64,000 nucleotides of DNA from a bacterium 1xD8-48 (GTDB lineage Bacteria > Bacillota > Clostridia > Lachnospirales > Lachnospiraceae): the NCBI GenBank assembly GCA_009917455.1, contig QZDS01000008.1, positions 1-64,000 on the forward strand, in the 5' to 3' direction. Shown one piece after another: positions 60,420 through 64,000 of this stretch. A model generated the notes under the pieces. That model was not told where the DNA came from, did no database searches, and saw nothing but the letters and a program-made list of their open reading frames with translations. Positions within the stretch are counted from its first letter, which is position 1; every line of letters starts with the position of its first letter. Both the position numbers and the translations under genes were made by a program.

Positions 60420-62046
60420 ATTATTGTTTGTTGTTCCCCCATGTGTAGCAATATCAGAGCTTATACCGAATGAGAAAAAGACTTTTTCCAGTAAGATTAG
60501 AAAAGAGATTCCATTAGGTGTGCTATCATTGGCAACATATACGGAATATTATGCGCAGGTTGATGTAACTATTCTGGATTTGAATTTGAAGTTTTATGAG
60601 TTAGTTAATGAAAATAAAATCAACAAAATCAATACGCCAGAAAAATATATTGAGGATTTTGTCAGACAGCTCCAAGACCAGGACTATGATTTTTGCGGAA
60701 TTTCTGCTATTTTTAGTCCTACTTTTAGCTATATAAGAATAATAAGCCAAATTGTAAAAGAAGTATTTTCTAAAGCAGTTGTGGTGACGGGCGGTGGTGT
60801 GCCAAGCAATTTAATGCAGGAAGTATTTGATAGCGCCCCCTGTATAGATATAATTTCTTATGGAGAAGGTGAGATTGGGATTTCTGGTCTTGTCAGTTCA
60901 GAAAATGAAAAGAGATTTTTGCAGGAATCACCAAGTTTAATTACACGTGAAAAGTTAAAAAATGGATTTTGCTGTTCCTTTGAGTTTATTGAGGACTTGG
61001 ATAAAATTCCGCCACTTGATTTTTCACTTATTGATTTTGAAAAATATAGCAGTCATGCACATTCACAGATAGCGAAACAGGTAATTGCGATGCCCCTTAT
61101 GTTTTCCCGTGGGTGCCCTTTCAATTGTTGTTTTTGTGCTTCTCACAGTATACATGGAAAGAAGGTAAGATATAATAGCTTAGAGAGGATTAAATCGGAT
61201 ATAAAATTGTCTGTGGATAAATATCAGGTCAATACAATAACTGTTTGGGATGACAATTTTTTTGTTGACAAAGAGCAGGCAATTATTTTATTAGAATACT
61301 TTAAGGATTTGAACCTGACTGTAGAGTTTGTGAATGGTTTTCCGGTTTATCAAATGGATGATGACATGGCAAATCATTTGAAAATGTCAGGGATAGAAGT
61401 TGTTACATTAGCAATTGAATCGGGAAATCCGAGGGTATTAAAGGATATAATTCATAAACCATTGAAGCTGGAAATGGTTCCTAAAGCGATTGCTTGCCTG
61501 AATAAATATGATATTTATGTGAAAGGATTGTTTGTTATTGGCTTTCCAGGAGAAACATTAGAAGATATTCAAGAAACAATGGATTTTATTCATAGTAGCG
61601 GGTTGAATTGGGTTGATATTTTTATTGCGTCGCCTTTGCCGGGGAGTGACTTGTACGATGTATGTAAAAAGGGTGGTTATTTGAAAAGCGATAATCTGGA
61701 TACGTGCAATTATTGGGAAGGAAACATTGAAACAGAGTTTTTTAAAGCAAAGCAAATAGAAGAAATACAAGTTTATAATACAATTAAGAAAGATTTTGTA
61801 CATAATCTGGATATGCAAAAGGAAAACTGGGAAAGAGCATTGATTAATTTTGAGTATGTGATTAATGCAAATCATAATAATCCATTTGCGTATTATTATG
61901 CATCAAAGGCAGCTAAAAAAATAGGACTATTGTCGAAAGCACATAAGTACTACCATATATATCAGGAAATTCGGAGAACAAGTGTAGAATGGGAAAATTT
62001 ATTCCAAAAATTTATTATGGATTCGGTGGAATTTTCTGAAATATAG
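60409..62046 (+). CDS. B12-binding-domain radical SAM enzyme
   Basis: A 545-residue protein. Residues ~1-170 form a cobalamin-binding-like Rossmann domain (VVPPCVAISELIP, PLGVLSLATYTEYYAQVDVT, GISAIFSPTF, VVTGGGVPSNLM). The radical SAM motif is SRGCPFNCCFC (~240) with VWDDNFFVDKEQ and ESGNPRVLKDIIHKPL. The C-terminus (~460-545) has TPR-like helices (ALINFEYVINANHNNPFAYY). Relatives methylate unactivated carbons (or phosphorus), or perform ring-forming reactions. The His that would ligate cobalt is not obvious, so B12 binding is uncertain. Confidence 0.83.
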   Translation: MRNKLLFVVPPCVAISELIPNEKKTFSSKIRKEIPLGVLSLATYTEYYAQVDVTILDLNLKFYELVNENKINKINTPEKYIEDFVRQLQDQDYDFCGISAIFSPTFSYIRIISQIVKEVFSKAVVVTGGGVPSNLMQEVFDSAPCIDIISYGEGEIGISGLVSSENEKRFLQESPSLITREKLKNGFCCSFEFIEDLDKIPPLDFSLIDFEKYSSHAHSQIAKQVIAMPLMFSRGCPFNCCFCASHSIHGKKVRYNSLERIKSDIKLSVDKYQVNTITVWDDNFFVDKEQAIILLEYFKDLNLTVEFVNGFPVYQMDDDMANHLKMSGIEVVTLAIESGNPRVLKDIIHKPLKLEMVPKAIACLNKYDIYVKGLFVIGFPGETLEDIQETMDFIHSSGLNWVDIFIASPLPGSDLYDVCKKGGYLKSDNLDTCNYWEGNIETEFFKAKQIEEIQVYNTIKKDFVHNLDMQKENWERALINFEYVINANHNNPFAYYYASKAAKKIGLLSKAHKYYHIYQEIRRTSVEWENLFQKFIMDSVEFSEI

Positions 62047-62065
62047 TATAGGAGAAATTTTCAGA

Positions 62066-62968
62066 ATGTATTTAGTTATTGGAGCATCCAGTTTTATTGG
62101 CAGACATTTATACAATTATTGTAAAGCAAGGGGAATAGATATTAAGGGTACATATTATTCCCATCCATACGATGCAGAATGGATTAAATTTGATGTATGC
62201 TTAGATGACCTGGAAGAGTTATGTTATAATTATTTAAATGGAAAAGTACCGGAGGCGATTATACTTTGTGGGGCTAATGCAAATATTGACGAGTGTAAAA
62301 GAAATGAGGAAGCAAGTTATCTTCTTAATGTGTCAGGTACAAAAAAAATTCTTGCCAAGGCAAATAAATTGGGAATAAAAAGCGTATTTTTATCGTCAGA
62401 AGCAGTTTTTGACGGCAGGAAGGGAATGTATACAGAAGAGGATATTCCAAATCCGATTACTCTCTATGGAAGGCAGAAATTGCAGATAGAACAGTATATG
62501 ATAGAAAATTTGAATGATTATCTTATTTTTAGGATAAGCAGGGCAACTGGCAGTAGCTTTGGTGAAAAGGATATTTTTGACGATTTTTATAGTAAAATAG
62601 TAAATCAGGAAGAAATTGTCTGTTTAAAGAATCAAAGTTTTTCTTTAACGGAAGTAGATGATATTACATCTGGAATTATAGGAGCTTTAGAATGCCGGCT
62701 CACTGGCCTGTACCATGTCTCCAGTAATAATTTTGTGTCACGCTATGAATTGGCAAATCTGTATGCAGATAAGATTTTTGGCGGATATGAAAAAATAATG
62801 GAAAAAGAATATGGAAAGTTTGATTTTTGGGATAATCGGCATATATATGGCGGACTAAGGGGGGATAAATTAACACATTTATTGGGGATGCAGTATTTGA
62901 CAATAATAGAAATATTGGAAAAATATTTGCATTCATACGAAAGAAGAATATCTTCAATGATAAACTAA
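62066..62968 (+). CDS. RmlD-like NDP-sugar reductase
   Basis: A 300-residue SDR: MYLVIGASSFIGRHLYNYCK, ILCGANANIDECKRN, SVFLSSEAVFDGRKGMYTEE and PITLYGRQKLQIEQYMIE (Tyr-x3-Lys) match dTDP-4-dehydrorhamnose reductases (RmlD), with typical Thr/Ser changes. It would reduce a 4-keto group of an NDP-sugar at the end of the pathway. Start ATG 62066 after TAGGAGAAATTTTCAGA. Confidence 0.83.
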   Translation: MYLVIGASSFIGRHLYNYCKARGIDIKGTYYSHPYDAEWIKFDVCLDDLEELCYNYLNGKVPEAIILCGANANIDECKRNEEASYLLNVSGTKKILAKANKLGIKSVFLSSEAVFDGRKGMYTEEDIPNPITLYGRQKLQIEQYMIENLNDYLIFRISRATGSSFGEKDIFDDFYSKIVNQEEIVCLKNQSFSLTEVDDITSGIIGALECRLTGLYHVSSNNFVSRYELANLYADKIFGGYEKIMEKEYGKFDFWDNRHIYGGLRGDKLTHLLGMQYLTIIEILEKYLHSYERRISSMIN

Positions 62969-63086
62969 ATTTTTCTTTGCATTGTAGATATGGTTTGTTT
63001 GGGTGGTTATCAGATTAATTATATATTTATATGAGTACGCGAAGAAAGGAATATGATGCATATAGTAGTTATCATGTAAAAAGAAA

Positions 63087-64000
63087 ATGAAAAAAAAAGT
63101 ATATATATGGGGAACTGGCCATGAAGCCGAAAAGTGTATCTTAGAAATTAGTACGGAGAGATGTCAGATAATGGGGTTTGTTGAAACAAAACCGCATAAG
63201 CAGACTTGGAAAGACAGAAAAGTTTATGCATCTGAAATTTTACCTCAGCTTAAGTTTGACTATATTATTATTGCTAATACTTATTATGATGAAATTATTA
63301 ATGATATTAGGGAAAGAAAATTAGTTGATGATATTAAAATTATTAACTGGATGAAAATAAAAGCATGTATATATCACTATGATGAAAAAATTTGGATATT
63401 ATTTTCGGAAAAATTTTTGAAAGATAATTTTTATATTATAAATTCTGAAAGCAAACAAAGTATAAAGTGTTTACCGAAAAGCATATATGAGTATAAAAAG
63501 ATTTATGTATATGATTTACGGCTTATTAACAGAGAACTTGATATAGGCATACTTTTTGCCGAATTAATAAATAATTTGAAAACTCCGGATATAGGAATGG
63601 CTTTTATTCCGAGTGAAGATTATCAGGATGAAAGTTGGTATCATAATTTACTGTTCATTTTAGATAAAAAAGCTTTTGTAATATGGAAAGAGTCTGAAAG
63701 CGCATACTTAGAGTATATCAAGACAAATCCAGAGAAATTCTCATTTGAAAAATTTGGTATACTGCAATTTGTAAGAGAGGAGAAAAGAACTGTTCATAAA
63801 GGCAGATATATGTTATTTGATACGAAAACTGTGTATGATGAAAAGCATGATTTAATACAGCAGGCAAATCGTATTAAAATTTATCACCTGAGGTGTGACA
63901 GAATAGGTGAAGAGGTTAGAGTATTAAATAAGATTTTATCTGAAAGTTATGACGAAAAAGATGATTTCACAGTCTATATACCGGTAGATGCTTATGGGAG
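63087..64000 (+). CDS. hypothetical protein with an N-terminal Rossmann-like domain, cut by the window end
   Basis: A frame open from ATG 63087 (MKKKVYIWGTGHEAEKCILE) to the last base (304 codons and more). IYIWGTG.A and IMGFVETKPHKQTWKDRKVY with FDYIIIANTYYDEI resemble the sugar- or nucleotide-binding Rossmann domain seen at the end of the methyltransferase at 58667 (LYGTGARACTLI) and at the start of FkbM-type proteins. The later part (LLFILDKKAFVIWKESESAY) is not recognised. The codon use is AT-rich as in its neighbours. Ribosome site weak; the intergenic 62969-63086 shows no other gene. Confidence 0.6.
   Translation, partial: MKKKVYIWGTGHEAEKCILEISTERCQIMGFVETKPHKQTWKDRKVYASEILPQLKFDYIIIANTYYDEIINDIRERKLVDDIKIINWMKIKACIYHYDEKIWILFSEKFLKDNFYIINSESKQSIKCLPKSIYEYKKIYVYDLRLINRELDIGILFAELINNLKTPDIGMAFIPSEDYQDESWYHNLLFILDKKAFVIWKESESAYLEYIKTNPEKFSFEKFGILQFVREEKRTVHKGRYMLFDTKTVYDEKHDLIQQANRIKIYHLRCDRIGEEVRVLNKILSESYDEKDDFTVYIPVDAYG

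Noticed and set aside
1..64000. CRISPR arrays, tRNA or rRNA genes
   Set aside because: No regularly spaced repeats of suitable size and no cloverleaf or rRNA signature was found by eye; a tRNAscan or Rfam run could overturn this.

Overview
The window looks like a chromosomal segment of a Gram-positive, anaerobic gut-type Clostridia, most probably Lachnospiraceae. Evidence: Firmicutes-style AGGAGG ribosome sites, a CIRCE (HrcA) operator before clpB, a DUF4250 gene, an Rpn-family nuclease with an R/K-E-G tail, lipoproteins with acidic linkers, carbohydrate ABC transporters with separate lipoprotein binding proteins, and no outer-membrane genes. The species call is inference. No rRNA, tRNA or CRISPR array was seen.

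Layout. 0-0.7 kb: decayed ends of other genes, including an hsdS remnant. 0.7-6.2 kb: TetR regulator, MFS exporter and FtsX-type ABC exporter, with matching TetR-type operators before the regulator and before the exporters. 6.2-8.5 kb: a long lipoprotein solute-binding protein on the minus strand. 8.9-12.8 kb: Rpn nuclease, then a MetNIQ-type importer with a structured leader. 12.8-17.5 kb: a decayed peptide-type ABC/lipoprotein locus next to an intact two-component system; tandem 11-bp repeats mark the promoters of both. 17.5-20.8 kb: a scrapyard of mobile-element remnants (antitoxin, truncated toxin, IS66 scrap, HicAB, RHH protein). 20.9-46.6 kb: mostly housekeeping and accessory genes (clpB, polysaccharide deacetylase, sbcDC, GH20 hexosaminidase, a transmembrane Ser/Thr kinase with degenerate catalytic residues, metF, SDR, trxB, NlpC/P60 hydrolase, a sugar ABC transporter), ending in a nucleotidyltransferase gene and a frameshifted AAA ATPase.

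46.6-64 kb: a surface-glycan type cluster that runs off the right edge. Operon 1 (46.9-51.9 kb) has a CDP-glycerol-glycerophosphotransferase-like protein and a complete set for nucleotide-heptose: GmhA-type isomerase, GmhB-type phosphatase, an NAD-dependent epimerase and a bifunctional HldE-type enzyme whose two domains are in the opposite order to E. coli HldE. Operon 2 (52.9 kb onward), visibly more AT-rich, has two paralogous radical SAM/SPASM proteins, a split transketolase, three methyltransferases (one interrupted at a run of eight G, probably phase-variable), a WbuC-like cupin, a cobalamin-type radical SAM protein and an RmlD-like reductase. Both operons are preceded by the same ~120-bp repeat ending in an intrinsic terminator, which suggests joint control by termination/antitermination. 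Transketolase can make sedoheptulose 7-phosphate, the substrate of GmhA, so the two operons may form one pathway to a methylated or radically rearranged heptose-derived glycan; this is inference.

A second shared leader, about 90-100 bp with three potential hairpins, precedes the unlinked MFS exporter (1.5 kb) and thioredoxin reductase (37.1 kb) genes and is a candidate cis-regulatory RNA or small dispersed repeat.
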